Assembly (NCBI GenBank): GCA_003315675.1
Contig: NIZU01000081.1
Location: 1-25,965 of the forward strand
Reading direction: 5' to 3'
From: Methanocorpusculum sp. MCE
GTDB lineage: Archaea; Halobacteriota; Methanomicrobia; Methanomicrobiales; Methanocorpusculaceae
Length of the DNA: 25,965 nucleotides
The notes under the pieces were generated by a model that did not search any database, was not told where the DNA came from, and saw only the letters and a program-made list of their open reading frames with translations. This document shows, piece by piece, positions 15,972-25,000 of the stretch (the stretch's first letter is position 1; each line of letters starts with the position of its first letter). Both the position numbers and the translations under genes were made by a program.

Positions 15972-17255
15972 ATGGATTCAATATCAATAGACCCGGGACT
16001 TCTGCAGTTGACAGAAATCGTTCTTACTGCAGAAGTGGTGAACACTAATCCTGCCCTGGAGGTCAATGACCTCCCCGTATCCATCAGGCAGATGTTCTGT
16101 ACCGAATCTCCCGGAATCATCGCCCGGCCTGTTGTGATAAAGGAAGGCGTGTTAAAATCCTATCTCCCGAATCTTCCCGCCCGCCGCATAATTCAGGACG
16201 AGAAAAACTCCTATCTCTTATGCAACGATCTCGTACAGTTTTCAGTCACTGCCTTTTCCCCGGCGCTGAAATGGTACTTCCGGCATGTAGGACCTGCAAA
16301 ACTCATGCAGAATCCTGCACTCACGCTTGCTATGGAGACTGCCGGTGAAAACGAGGTCAGCTACAAAAAAGCCCGTGAAAACATACCGCTCTTTGAAGAT
16401 ACGACCGCATATCTGACGGGAAAACTGGCCGCGATAACGGATAAATCAGAGTCGTTTAAAGAGGCCGCCGAACTCGTCGTCCCGTATGCCCCTGAAGAGA
16501 TTGAGTTCTCCCTTTCCGATCTTGTCTGCACCCCCGATCAGCTCGGCATAGTGAGAAAAGTTCAGATTTCTCTTGAAAATCAGGATTTTCTCAGAAGCCA
16601 CCGCATCTATGAACTCGGCCGGATTCTTCTGGTCGGTCCGCCGGGAACTGGTAAAACCTCGTTTGCCCTTGCGTTATCGCGTTCGGTCCACATGCCGGTT
16701 CTCGAGGTCCGTCTTTCAATGATCACCTCCCAGTATCTTGGCGAGACGTCGAAAAACATCGATCGGATATTCGATCTTGCAAAGATAATTGCACCGTGCA
16801 TCCTCTTCATCGACGAATTCGATTACATTGCCAAGACCCGTATCTCCGATGACAACGGCACGATGAAACGCGGAGTAAATACCCTTCTCAAATGTATCGA
16901 CCATATCAATCTGATCAAAGATAAGGTTCTGCTGATCGGTGCTACAAACCATGCAGGAATGCTTGACGAGGCCGCCTGGCGCCGGTTCGATGAGGTCATC
17001 ACCTTCACACTCCCCGATGCAGGCATGCGTGAGGCGATCCTGAATCATGTTGCCTCCAATATTCCCTGCACGATCGACTTTACGACGCTTGCGGCACGGA
17101 CCGAGGGCTTTTCGGGAGCCGATCTGCGTATGATGCTCACGGAAGCGATCGTCTCGGCTCTTCTCTCCGGAAGAAAGGAGATCAACGAAGCCGACGTCAA
17201 CGCGGGAATGGAACTAGTTAACCGGAGAAATCTTGTTCGGAGCGGGTGCGCCTGA
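15972..17255 (+). CDS. AAA+ ATPase with unrecognised N-terminal domain
   Basis: The 427-aa protein has one AAA module in its C-terminal half. Walker A is GPPGTGKT at 222-229, Walker B is ILFIDEFD with D281 and E282, a sensor-like ATNH follows in LLIGATNHAGMLDEA, and RRFDE supplies the arginine finger region. The small helical AAA lid contains GFSGADLRMMLTEA. This sequence style is close to classical AAA proteins (FtsH, PAN and Cdc48 type). The first about 190 residues match none of the usual adaptor domains: no transmembrane helix, no PAN-like coiled coil and no Cdc48 N-domain. It is therefore probably a soluble remodelling ATPase of unknown client. It overlaps the next gene by TGATG, suggesting coupling to the PhnP-like hydrolase. 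The proteasome beta gene 0.8 kb downstream makes a proteolysis link possible but unproven. Confidence 0.85.
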   Translation: MDSISIDPGLLQLTEIVLTAEVVNTNPALEVNDLPVSIRQMFCTESPGIIARPVVIKEGVLKSYLPNLPARRIIQDEKNSYLLCNDLVQFSVTAFSPALKWYFRHVGPAKLMQNPALTLAMETAGENEVSYKKARENIPLFEDTTAYLTGKLAAITDKSESFKEAAELVVPYAPEEIEFSLSDLVCTPDQLGIVRKVQISLENQDFLRSHRIYELGRILLVGPPGTGKTSFALALSRSVHMPVLEVRLSMITSQYLGETSKNIDRIFDLAKIIAPCILFIDEFDYIAKTRISDDNGTMKRGVNTLLKCIDHINLIKDKVLLIGATNHAGMLDEAAWRRFDEVITFTLPDAGMREAILNHVASNIPCTIDFTTLAARTEGFSGADLRMMLTEAIVSALLSGRKEINEADVNAGMELVNRRNLVRSGCA

Positions 17256-17974
17256 TGAAGGTGACGGCGCTCGGGACGGGGGATGTTGTCGGCACGCCGA
17301 AAATCGGCTGTGACTGTCCTGTCTGCCGCGAAGCAAAGGTAAAGGGAAAACAGCGGCTTCGGACTTCGCTGTTAATTGAGCATAAAGGCCGTCATCTCTT
17401 AATCGACACCGGCCCGGATATGCGTGCCCAGTTACTGGCAGCCGGGTCTCCGCGGATCGACGCCGTCATCTGGACCCATGGTCATTATGATCATTTCATG
17501 GGATTCGGCGACTTCTACCGTGTCCAGCGGGAACCGATCTCGGTCTACGGGGCGCCAGAGGTTCTGGCGTACTGCGGAGGGATCTTCTCCTTCATTCCTC
17601 ATGAGGAACACCCGGTAACTCCGTTTGAGCCGACGGAGATAGGCGGTATGGACGTTACGCTCTTCCCCGTTGTCCACGACACCCCGACCTACGGCCTTCG
17701 GATCACCGCAGACGGCAAAACGTTTGTGTACTCCTGCGATACGCGTGCCGAACTCTCGGCCGAATCTCTCGAACAGATGAAAGGCGCCAATCTTTTACTG
17801 CTCGACGGCATATTCCCGCCGGGAGTCAACATCTCCAAACACATGAACATCGAGGATGCCGAAAGACTTGCCCAATATTTGGCTCCAAAAGAGTTCTGGT
17901 GCGTTCATATGAGCCATAAAATACCCTGGGACTATGTGCATGCCGCTTTCGACATACAGTCCTGGACTCTGTAA
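17255..17974 (+). CDS. PhnP-like metallo-beta-lactamase-fold phosphodiesterase
   Basis: The 239-aa product starts MKVTALGTGDVVGTPKIGCD, the usual PhnP-type beginning, and has the extra zinc-site cysteines C19, C21 and C24 in GCDCPVC. The metallo-beta-lactamase motif is H75-G-H77-Y-D79-H80. Further ligands are probable in FPVVHDTPTYGL, YSCDTR and the C-terminal CVHMSHKIPWDY. PhnP itself hydrolyses 5-phosphoribosyl 1,2-cyclic phosphate in phosphonate breakdown, but no other phn gene is here. The archaeal substrate may be another cyclic phosphodiester or nucleotide. The ATG at 17255 overlaps the stop of the AAA gene by one base (TGATG); an upstream GTG at 17246 adds only three residues and is less likely. 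Confidence 0.85.
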   Translation: MKVTALGTGDVVGTPKIGCDCPVCREAKVKGKQRLRTSLLIEHKGRHLLIDTGPDMRAQLLAAGSPRIDAVIWTHGHYDHFMGFGDFYRVQREPISVYGAPEVLAYCGGIFSFIPHEEHPVTPFEPTEIGGMDVTLFPVVHDTPTYGLRITADGKTFVYSCDTRAELSAESLEQMKGANLLLLDGIFPPGVNISKHMNIEDAERLAQYLAPKEFWCVHMSHKIPWDYVHAAFDIQSWTL

Positions 17975-17980
17975 TTTTTT
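17975..17980 (+). terminator. T-tract directly after the PhnP-like gene
   Basis: Six T follow the TAA stop at 17972-17974 without a gap. This is a plausible U-tract end for the AAA / PhnP-like transcript. The next 115 bp before psmB are AT-rich and contain several weak TATA-like runs (for example near 18014-18025 and 18057-18066), none clearly best. Confidence 0.4.
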
Positions 17981-18096
17981 ATTCCCAGTCGGCAAGTTTA
18001 TCATACTTTGCGTACATTTAATTATTAGCGCTTTTAGCTGTTTCAGTGAAAACAGTGTTTTATGAATTTGCAGCGTACCTTAATTTGAGGTTTCTC

Positions 18097-18735
18097 ATGT
18101 CACAAGAACACCAGGACGTTAAAACGGGAACCACCACAGTGGGTATTGTATTCGACGGCGGCGTCATCCTTGCTACCGAGAGGCGGGCAACGATGGGTAA
18201 TCTGATCGCCAGCAAGAAAGCAAAGAAAGTACATGCCATCACTGATAAGATCGGTATGACAATCGCCGGTGGCGTTGGGGATGCCCAGCAGCTTGTCAGA
18301 ATCATCAATGTCGAATGCAATCTCTACGAAATCCGCAGAGGTCAGAAGATCAGCGTCGGGGCGGCAGCGACGATCCTTTCCAATTATCTGAACCAGAATC
18401 GCTTTTCACCGTATTATGTACAGCTCCTTGTCGGCGGTGTCGATACCGGCGGTCCTTCGGTTTACTCAGTCGATGCGGCCGGCGGAGCAACGCTTGAAGA
18501 GAACTTCGTCTCGACAGGCTCCGGCTCTTTGACGGCATACGGTGTCTTAGAAGATCGGTTCAAACCCAATATGACAGAGAACGAAGCAATCGAACTAGCC
18601 GTACGTGCGCTTCGCGCAGCAATGCTTCGCGACTCGGCCTCGGGAGAGGGATACAATGTGGTGATCATAACCCCGGAGATGTTCGAGTATCTGCCGGAGG
18701 ATAAAATAGCCGGGTATCTGCCCCCGGCGAACTAA
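18097..18735 (+). CDS. psmB: Proteasome beta subunit
   Basis: The catalytic subunit of the archaeal 20S proteasome. The 212-aa precursor starts MSQEHQDVKTG and is expected to cleave itself after G11 to expose the nucleophile T12 in TTTVGIVFDGG. Active-site neighbours are in place: the conserved lysine region in SKKAKKVHAITDKIGMTIAG and the serine/aspartate block SGSLTAYGVLED, with LRDSASGEGYNVVIIT near the C-terminus. The short propeptide is typical. The frame is open back to 18046, but MKTVFYEFAAYLNLRFL upstream is not proteasome-like, and GAGG at 18086-18090 is an RBS for the ATG at 18097. aCPSF1 follows after 26 bp. Confidence 0.95.
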   Translation: MSQEHQDVKTGTTTVGIVFDGGVILATERRATMGNLIASKKAKKVHAITDKIGMTIAGGVGDAQQLVRIINVECNLYEIRRGQKISVGAAATILSNYLNQNRFSPYYVQLLVGGVDTGGPSVYSVDAAGGATLEENFVSTGSGSLTAYGVLEDRFKPNMTENEAIELAVRALRAAMLRDSASGEGYNVVIITPEMFEYLPEDKIAGYLPPAN

Positions 18736-18741
18736 TCTCAC

Positions 18742-18748
18742 TTTTTTT
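18742..18748 (+). terminator. T7 tract between psmB and aCPSF1
   Basis: Seven consecutive T occur 6 bp after the psmB stop and 14 bp before the aCPSF1 ATG. U-tracts like this are recognised in archaea as termination signals, notably by aCPSF1 itself, which is encoded directly downstream. Full termination here would leave aCPSF1 without an obvious promoter of its own. Confidence 0.4.
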
Positions 18749-18761
18749 GGAAACGAATTTT

Positions 18762-20672
18762 ATGCAGGTTGAAGATAGACTCAAAGAACTCAAAGTAACT
18801 ATTAATAAAAAAGTTCCTCGTGGAGTTACCGTAACGGATGTTGAATTTGAAGGCCCGGAGATGGTCATATATACTGACGATCCGAAACGGTTTGCCGAGG
18901 ATCATGACTTAATCAAAACGCTTGCCCGCGACTTACGCAAACGTATCGTTGTCCGCCCCAATATTCTCGGTGATACGGAACAGGCCTATGATATGATAAA
19001 GGCCGTTGTGCCGGAATCTGCGGGGATTACGGATATCTTCTTCGATACCGATACGGGCGAGGTCCTGATCGAGGCCGAGAAGCCGGGCGTCGTCATTGGG
19101 AAAAACGGATCAACGCTTCGCGACATCACTATGAAAACTGGCTGGACGCCGAAGGCTGCCAGAACGCCGCCGATCCCGTCAGTAACGATCAAACAGGTTC
19201 GTCAGTATCTCCGTGAATCCCGTGACGAAAGAAAGGAGTTTCTCCGTAAATGCGGGAAGCGGATTCACCGCGATTCAATTTATACCGGCCGGGATCATGA
19301 CCAGTGGCTTCGTTTGACTACGCTCGGGTGCTGCCGTCAGGTCGGCCGTGCGGCATTTCTCCTGAGCACGCCGGAAAGCAAAGTCCTGATCGACTGCGGG
19401 GAATCCCCCGGAGCAACCGGCGCTGCCTCATCGCCGTATCTGAACGTCCCCGAGATTTATCCGTTCACCAATCTCGATGCCGTCGTTTTGACTCACGCCC
19501 ATCTCGATCACTCCGCATTTATCCCGCTGTTATACAGATACGGATACGACGGCCCGGTCTATACAACGCCGGCGACCCGTGATCTTGCGACGATGCTTCA
19601 GCTGGATTATCTGGACGTGAACAACAAAGAGGACCGTGCTCCGCCGTATTCTTCAAACGAGATCCGCGAATTCGTGAAGCACACAATAGCTCTTGGTTAC
19701 GGTGACGTAACCGACATCGCTCCCGACATGAAACTCACGCTGCACAACGCCGGCCATATCCTCGGCTCCGCGATAGCCCACTTCAATGTCGGCAACGGCG
19801 TGTACAATGTTGCCTTTACGGGGGACTTGTTCTATGGAAAGAGCAGGCTTTTCAATCCTGCTGTTTCCCAGTTCCCGCGTCTGGAATCTCTCGTTATCGA
19901 AAGTACCTACGGCGGTTCGGAGGACTTCTCTCCCTCAAGAGTCGAAGCGGAAGAGCGGCTGTATGAGGTCATCACCGAGACGCTCGGCCGCGGCGGAAAA
20001 GTTTTGATCCCGGCATTTGCCGTTGGAAGGTCCCAGGAACTGATGCTCGCCATCGAAGAAGGTATGAGAAACAACCGTATCCCAAAGTGCAAAGTATACC
20101 TTGATGGAATGATCAAGGAAGCAACCGCGATGCACACGGCCTACCCTGAGTATCTCAACACCGATCTCCGTAATCTTATCTTCCGGGATAACTACAATCC
20201 GTTCCTTGCCGAGTGTTTCGAACAGGTCGACTCCTATGACAAACGCCAGGCGGTCATCTTCTCCGAAGATCCCTGTGTGATCATCTCTACGAGCGGAATG
20301 ATGAACGGCGGTCCGGTGATCGAGTACTTAAGCAACCTCGCCGAGTCTCCGAAGAATATGATCATCTTTGTCGGATATCAGGCGGAAGGAACCTACGGAC
20401 GCCGGATTCAGAAAGGCTGGCTTGAAGTGCCGATCGGTAAAAAAGGAACAATCGTTATCAACATGGAGATCCAGACAGTGGAAGGATTTTCAGGTCACGC
20501 CGACCGCAAACAGCTGATGAATTATGTCCAGTACGTTCAGCCGAAACCCGAGCGTGTCTTTACGATCCACGGCGAAGAGTCCAAGACGATCGACTTTGCC
20601 AGTTCCATCTATAAGATATTCCATATCCAAACCGTGGCCCCCCAGAATCTCGAGACATACCGGATGGTCTGA
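18762..20672 (+). CDS. aCPSF1 / FttA: KH-domain beta-CASP ribonuclease and transcription termination factor
   Basis: This 636-aa protein is the archaeal relative of CPSF73. It binds U-rich 3' ends, cleaves RNA and ends transcription. The N-terminal about 180 residues contain KH-type RNA-binding domains with the GxxG loop G113-K-N-G116 in VVIGKNGSTLRD. The metallo-beta-lactamase domain has H245-A-H247-L-D249-H250 in VLTHAHLDHSAF, then NAGHILGSA and FTGDLFYG. The beta-CASP part has ESTYGG, KVLIPAFAVGRSQE, ISTSGMMNGGP and the final VEGFSGHADRKQL. Length and order are those of the archaeal family. The ATG at 18762 is preferred over an in-frame TTG at 18747, which lies in the T-rich tract. The linkage with psmB fits a housekeeping cluster. 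Confidence 0.95.
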   Translation: MQVEDRLKELKVTINKKVPRGVTVTDVEFEGPEMVIYTDDPKRFAEDHDLIKTLARDLRKRIVVRPNILGDTEQAYDMIKAVVPESAGITDIFFDTDTGEVLIEAEKPGVVIGKNGSTLRDITMKTGWTPKAARTPPIPSVTIKQVRQYLRESRDERKEFLRKCGKRIHRDSIYTGRDHDQWLRLTTLGCCRQVGRAAFLLSTPESKVLIDCGESPGATGAASSPYLNVPEIYPFTNLDAVVLTHAHLDHSAFIPLLYRYGYDGPVYTTPATRDLATMLQLDYLDVNNKEDRAPPYSSNEIREFVKHTIALGYGDVTDIAPDMKLTLHNAGHILGSAIAHFNVGNGVYNVAFTGDLFYGKSRLFNPAVSQFPRLESLVIESTYGGSEDFSPSRVEAEERLYEVITETLGRGGKVLIPAFAVGRSQELMLAIEEGMRNNRIPKCKVYLDGMIKEATAMHTAYPEYLNTDLRNLIFRDNYNPFLAECFEQVDSYDKRQAVIFSEDPCVIISTSGMMNGGPVIEYLSNLAESPKNMIIFVGYQAEGTYGRRIQKGWLEVPIGKKGTIVINMEIQTVEGFSGHADRKQLMNYVQYVQPKPERVFTIHGEESKTIDFASSIYKIFHIQTVAPQNLETYRMV

Positions 20673-20703
20673 TCGGCTTCACGGCTGAATCAGTCATCAA
20701 CCC

Positions 20704-20714
20704 TTTTTCATTTT
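20704..20714 (+). terminator. T-rich tract after aCPSF1
   Basis: TTTTT, CA and TTTT occur about 31 bp after the aCPSF1 stop, in a run of pyrimidines. This is the likely 3' end of the psmB-aCPSF1 transcript. The remaining spacer to 20872 holds the promoter of the next operon and no gene I can support. Confidence 0.35.
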
Positions 20715-20815
20715 CTTCCTCGGCAGCCTTTGCGTATATGGAATCTCCCGATTCCTGTTATAATCTCCTGATTCAGCTTTGCATTCTTGCTATCTGTCCG
20801 GCCGATACACAAGTG

Positions 20816-20824
20816 TATTATACA
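20816..20824 (+). promoter_or_regulatory. Probable TATA box of the coiled-coil / smc / scpA operon
   Basis: TATTATACA lies about 53 bp upstream of the ATG at 20873. Transcription would begin near 20846 and give a leader of about 27 nt with CAGGATAG as a weak RBS. This placement argues against the longer frame starting at 20738, which would run through the promoter. Confidence 0.45.
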
Positions 20825-20872
20825 ATGGGCACTGAAAAACCTATTAATTATTTTTACAGGATAGATGCAATC

Positions 20873-21538
20873 ATGGATACCAGAATGAAATTCTTAGAGC
20901 ACGAACTTGCCGAACAGGAACGCGGGCTCGCCGGCAAGCAGGAAACTGTAACTGCGGCTGTGGAAAAATCTGAAAATACCGAAGAACTTGAACGCAAAAT
21001 CCGTGAACTCGATATCATGGTCAAAGGACTTACCGAGGAACTTCTCGATCTGAAGTCCGTGACCCGTAAACTCAGCGTCCAGATGGAAAAACTCGGTGGC
21101 AGTCCGGTCAAAAGTCATCCGGAATCTTCCCGGTTCGGTGTCCGGAGAGGCGAGGTCGTCGCCGAGCCGACGGCAGACCCCGTTTCCGTTCGCGCCGACG
21201 TTCCCGCTTCAAAGAACACTCCTCCTCTCAGGAGACCGGCTGTCGAAACGCCGGCTCCCCGCATGAGCCGTCCGACTCCTTCACCGGCACCCGAGCCGGT
21301 TCGTGCCTCTGCCCCTGCTCCAGACATCCCGGTCGAGAATCTGAAACCCGGCGAGTTTGAATATGTAATGCAGCAGGATGGAACTATCCAGAAACGGAAG
21401 AAAACGACCGATCACAATGTTATCATCGCAGGTACCGGCTATAGTCCGTCCCGTTCCTCACACTCGTTATCTATTCGTGCCGACTCCTCAGCAGTAATCG
21501 AAGCAGACGATGACGACACTGTGGAAATCAAGCGTTAA
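20873..21538 (+). CDS. Unrecognised coiled-coil protein heading the smc-scpA operon
   Basis: I do not recognise this 221-aa protein. Residues about 5-75 are a charged coiled coil (KFLEHELAEQERG and ELERKIRELDIMVKGLTEEL). Residues about 80-155 are a disordered Pro/Ala/Ser/Arg-rich linker (TPAPRMSRPTPSPAPEPV). Residues about 156-221 form a small C-terminal module, starting LKPGEFEYVMQQDGTIQKRK and ending in an acidic cluster ADDDD and EIKR. There is no membrane segment. The gene ends 12 bp before the smc start with no promoter or terminator between, so it is probably co-transcribed with smc and scpA. A dimerising, tail-binding accessory factor of the SMC complex is a reasonable inference but is not shown by sequence. 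The 20873 ATG is chosen because the upstream extension crosses the predicted promoter. Confidence 0.75.
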   Translation: MDTRMKFLEHELAEQERGLAGKQETVTAAVEKSENTEELERKIRELDIMVKGLTEELLDLKSVTRKLSVQMEKLGGSPVKSHPESSRFGVRRGEVVAEPTADPVSVRADVPASKNTPPLRRPAVETPAPRMSRPTPSPAPEPVRASAPAPDIPVENLKPGEFEYVMQQDGTIQKRKKTTDHNVIIAGTGYSPSRSSHSLSIRADSSAVIEADDDDTVEIKR

Positions 21539-21550
21539 CGGAGTTCATTC

Positions 21551-24500
21551 GTGCACATTGTCCAGGTTGACATCGACAACTTCAAGTCTTTTTCCAGAAA
21601 GACAAAAATTCCCTTTTATGAAGGATTTACTGTAATATCCGGGCCGAATGGTTCGGGAAAAAGCAATATCATCGATTCTATCCTTTTCGTTCTATCCTTA
21701 TCCACCTCGCGAACCCTTCGCGCCGAAAAGCTCACGGATTTTATCAATACGATGTCTGGAAAAAATACCGCCGAGGTCACCCTCACCTTTTCTGACGACA
21801 CAAAAATCCGCCGGCGGATCAAACGGACCGCAAACGGATATTACAGCTATTATTATCTCAATGAAAAGACCTGTTCCCAGACGGAAATTCTGGAGTATCT
21901 GGCAAAACGTGGCATCAAGCCGCATGGATACAATGTCGTGATGCAGGGGGATATATCCCGCATCATGGATATGAGTGATCTGGAACGCAGACGGATCATC
22001 GATGAGATCGCCGGGGTTGCGGAGTTCGATGATAAAAAAGAACAGGCTCTCGTGGAACTAGAACAGGTGAGAGCCAGTATCGACCGCGAAGAGATCCTTC
22101 TTGCTTCATACGCCAAACAGCTGGAGGAACTTGCCGATGCCCGCGAGGATGCGGTAAAATATCTGAAACTTCAGGCTGAACTCGAGTATCTCAAAGCCGC
22201 AAAACAGATAGTCCGGCTTCAGGATCTTGAGCGCGAACTCGGTCTGATCGCCCATTCGCGGTTGGAACAGGAGGAGAAGCGTGCGGGTATCCGTAACGAC
22301 ATTTCCCTCCTGGAAAACGAGAAAAACGCCCGTCTCGAGGATGTCCGCGAGATCGATAAGGAGATTAGTCACAGGCAGGGTCCTGCCTATATGCGGATCA
22401 TTGGCGGAATAGAGGCCGAAAAAGGAAATATTCGTGTTGCCGAGGAGACCATCATCCGCAGGAAAAAGGAGAAAGAGAGCAATCTCGCTGAGATGAACCG
22501 CCTGTATCTCGAGCTCCAGAAAAACCAGAACACCCTCAACGATAAGATCCGGGAATCCCAGACGCTGCAGATCGATAAGGCGAATCTGGCGATGGAACTC
22601 GAGGCCCAGAAGAAGACTCTCGAGAAAGCTCACGAGCTCGTCAGTAAATGCAGCCGGGACTCGAAAGGGGCTCAGGCCGAACTGGTCGATCTTATGCGGC
22701 AGGTCGAAACGAAAAAGGAGGAGCGCGGTTCGATCGTTATTCAAAGGGACGGCATCATCGAACGGAGCCGTATCCGTGCGCAGGAACTGGAAAAGCTGCA
22801 GGGGGAGCAGGGTTCTCTGGCCGATGAACGTTCCGAGAAGCAGGCCGAGATCGACTTGCTCGAACGCGATCTTCAGGATGCCAGGAAAAACAAAGGGATC
22901 CTCGATAAACAGATCGGTGAGACCGAACGGGCGATGCTTGGCGCACGCAAAGCTCTCGAACCTCTCAGAGAAGAAATTGCCAGACTGACGAAAAAGCAGA
23001 TGCAGATCGAGGCCCAGCAGCAGGCATCGGGTGCTTCGGACCGGACCATTTCGGCTATTCTCGGTATGGACGGCGTGTTTGGGACCGTTTCGAGTCTTGG
23101 AAAAGTGATCGATTCCGCATACACCGTGGCGTTAAACATAGCGGCCGGGGGGCGGCTCAACAACGTTGTCGTCGACTCCGATCAGACCGCTGCAGATGTG
23201 ATCCGCTATCTGAAAGATGAACGGCTCGGCCGCCTGACGCTTCTTCCGCTGAACAAGATAAAGCCTCAGCCGCCCCTTCCTCCGCTCGCCGGCAACGGGG
23301 TTGTGGATTATGCCATCAACCTGATCGACTTTTATCCGGAATACCGGGATGCTTTCAATCTGGTTTTCGGCCAGACAGTGGTCGTCGAGACGCTTGATGC
23401 CGGCCGGCGGCTCATGGGCAGATACCGGATGGTAACTCTGGAGGGCGAACTTCTGGAGCGGGGCGGAGCCATGACCGGCGGATCGATTCGCAAAGATCTC
23501 CGCGGCTTCGGTGTTGCCGTCGGCCGCGAGTCTGCTGATATTTCTGCAAAACTTGCCGACCTGCGCAATGATGAATCTGATCTGGTCGCAGCCGAAGCCC
23601 GTCACCGGTCGGTAGCCGAAGGTCTTCGCGCCGAACGAAACGAGTATGATTCGGCGATCGTTACGTTCGAACTAAAAATCAGTGACTGTAATCGGATCCT
23701 CGATAAGATCGCAGACGACGAGGTAAGGGCATCACGCCTTCTGGAAGAAACCGACCGAGATAAAAAGGAGACGGCAAATCAGGTGGCCGAACTCGAGACG
23801 CGCGTGGATGCTCTGTCTGATGAACTTGAGGTCCTGAATCAGCGGGTGAGCGAACTGCGCTCGGTTCTGAATGAGGATGAGTTTAATCTGCTCACCGATA
23901 AACTGCAGAAAGCCCAGTCGAGTTACAATGATACGTCCCGCCGGTATGAAAACAAGGTGAACGATCTTTCCGGTCTGAATCTCGAACGTCAGCATTTCAA
24001 ACAGAATGTTGAACAGATAACCCGGGAGCGGACTGCTCTGGAGGGAAAAAATGTCTCGATCGACCAGGAGATCGCGGGTTGTTATGCAGCGGTCGATGCT
24101 GCAAAATCCGTGATCACTTCGTTCGAGGATGAGATGAAAGCTTTCACCGGCGAGATCGAGCAGCTGACCGAGGAACGGAACAAAGCTCAGCATGCGGCGG
24201 ATGAAGCGCAGCTGCGGATCGTGACTTTGCAGGGTGCCGAGGAGAGATGCAATGTGCAGATCTCCGCTTTTGATGAAAAATCCGCTTCTCTTGCTCTGGA
24301 GATGTCAGAGATCAAGGGTTCGATCACCGATGATATCGTCTGCGATCTTTGCATGGACGAGATTCTTGACCGCGTTGCCACAACCGAACGGGCCGTCAGA
24401 AGGCTTGGGAATGTCAATATGCGTGCGATCGAACAGTATGATGAGGTCCAGAAGCGTTCCGTCGAGCGGACCGAAAAGAAGGAGACTCTTTCCCGCGAAC

Positions 24501-25000
24501 GTCAGGCGCTTCTTGATAAGATTGATAGTTTCAAGCAGATGAAGTTCGATGCATTCATGGAAGCATACTCGGCAATCAATCTGCATTTTCAGGATATTTA
24601 TTCCCGCCTGAACGAGGGTGCCGGTCATCTGGTTCTGGATGACATCGAGGATCCTTTCCAGGGGGGCATGACCTTCGAGGTCTCGCCGCGTGGAAAGGAG
24701 GTCACCCGGCTGAATATGATGTCGGGGGGGGAGAAGTCGCTTACGACCCTTTCGTTTATTTTTGCGATCCAGCAGTACATGCCGGCTCCCTTTTATGCGC
24801 TGGATGAGGTGGATTCCAATCTGGACGGGGTGAATGTAGAGCGTTTGTCCCAGATGGTTCGCGACATCTGTACGAAAAGTCAGTTCGTGATCGTTTCGCA
24901 CAGAAAACCGATGATAGAAGCGGCGGACCGGATGGTTGGCGTGACTCTGCGTATGAGTGATAAGAGTACGCTTGTGACTGGTGTGAAAGTGAATGGCTGA
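21551..25000 (+). CDS. smc: Chromosome segregation SMC ATPase
   Basis: SMC dimers compact and segregate chromosomes by ATP-driven loop extrusion. The 1149-aa protein starts at a GTG with the N-terminal head VHIVQVDIDNFKSFSRKTKI and Walker A GPNGSGKSN (G31-S38). Two long coiled-coil arms (about 165-500 and 660-1000) flank a hinge at about 505-645 (GMDGVFGTVSSLGKV to GGAMTGGS). The C-terminal head has the ABC signature MSGGEKSL (S1058-K1062) and Walker B YALDEVD (D1085, E1086), then the D-loop NLDGVNV. Length and order are those of a complete SMC, not Rad50, because a proper hinge replaces the zinc hook. The start is fixed by ACGGAG 8 nt upstream. scpA overlaps the end by 8 bp. Confidence 0.97.
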   Translation: MHIVQVDIDNFKSFSRKTKIPFYEGFTVISGPNGSGKSNIIDSILFVLSLSTSRTLRAEKLTDFINTMSGKNTAEVTLTFSDDTKIRRRIKRTANGYYSYYYLNEKTCSQTEILEYLAKRGIKPHGYNVVMQGDISRIMDMSDLERRRIIDEIAGVAEFDDKKEQALVELEQVRASIDREEILLASYAKQLEELADAREDAVKYLKLQAELEYLKAAKQIVRLQDLERELGLIAHSRLEQEEKRAGIRNDISLLENEKNARLEDVREIDKEISHRQGPAYMRIIGGIEAEKGNIRVAEETIIRRKKEKESNLAEMNRLYLELQKNQNTLNDKIRESQTLQIDKANLAMELEAQKKTLEKAHELVSKCSRDSKGAQAELVDLMRQVETKKEERGSIVIQRDGIIERSRIRAQELEKLQGEQGSLADERSEKQAEIDLLERDLQDARKNKGILDKQIGETERAMLGARKALEPLREEIARLTKKQMQIEAQQQASGASDRTISAILGMDGVFGTVSSLGKVIDSAYTVALNIAAGGRLNNVVVDSDQTAADVIRYLKDERLGRLTLLPLNKIKPQPPLPPLAGNGVVDYAINLIDFYPEYRDAFNLVFGQTVVVETLDAGRRLMGRYRMVTLEGELLERGGAMTGGSIRKDLRGFGVAVGRESADISAKLADLRNDESDLVAAEARHRSVAEGLRAERNEYDSAIVTFELKISDCNRILDKIADDEVRASRLLEETDRDKKETANQVAELETRVDALSDELEVLNQRVSELRSVLNEDEFNLLTDKLQKAQSSYNDTSRRYENKVNDLSGLNLERQHFKQNVEQITRERTALEGKNVSIDQEIAGCYAAVDAAKSVITSFEDEMKAFTGEIEQLTEERNKAQHAADEAQLRIVTLQGAEERCNVQISAFDEKSASLALEMSEIKGSITDDIVCDLCMDEILDRVATTERAVRRLGNVNMRAIEQYDEVQKRSVERTEKKETLSRERQALLDKIDSFKQMKFDAFMEAYSAINLHFQDIYSRLNEGAGHLVLDDIEDPFQGGMTFEVSPRGKEVTRLNMMSGGEKSLTTLSFIFAIQQYMPAPFYALDEVDSNLDGVNVERLSQMVRDICTKSQFVIVSHRKPMIEAADRMVGVTLRMSDKSTLVTGVKVNG

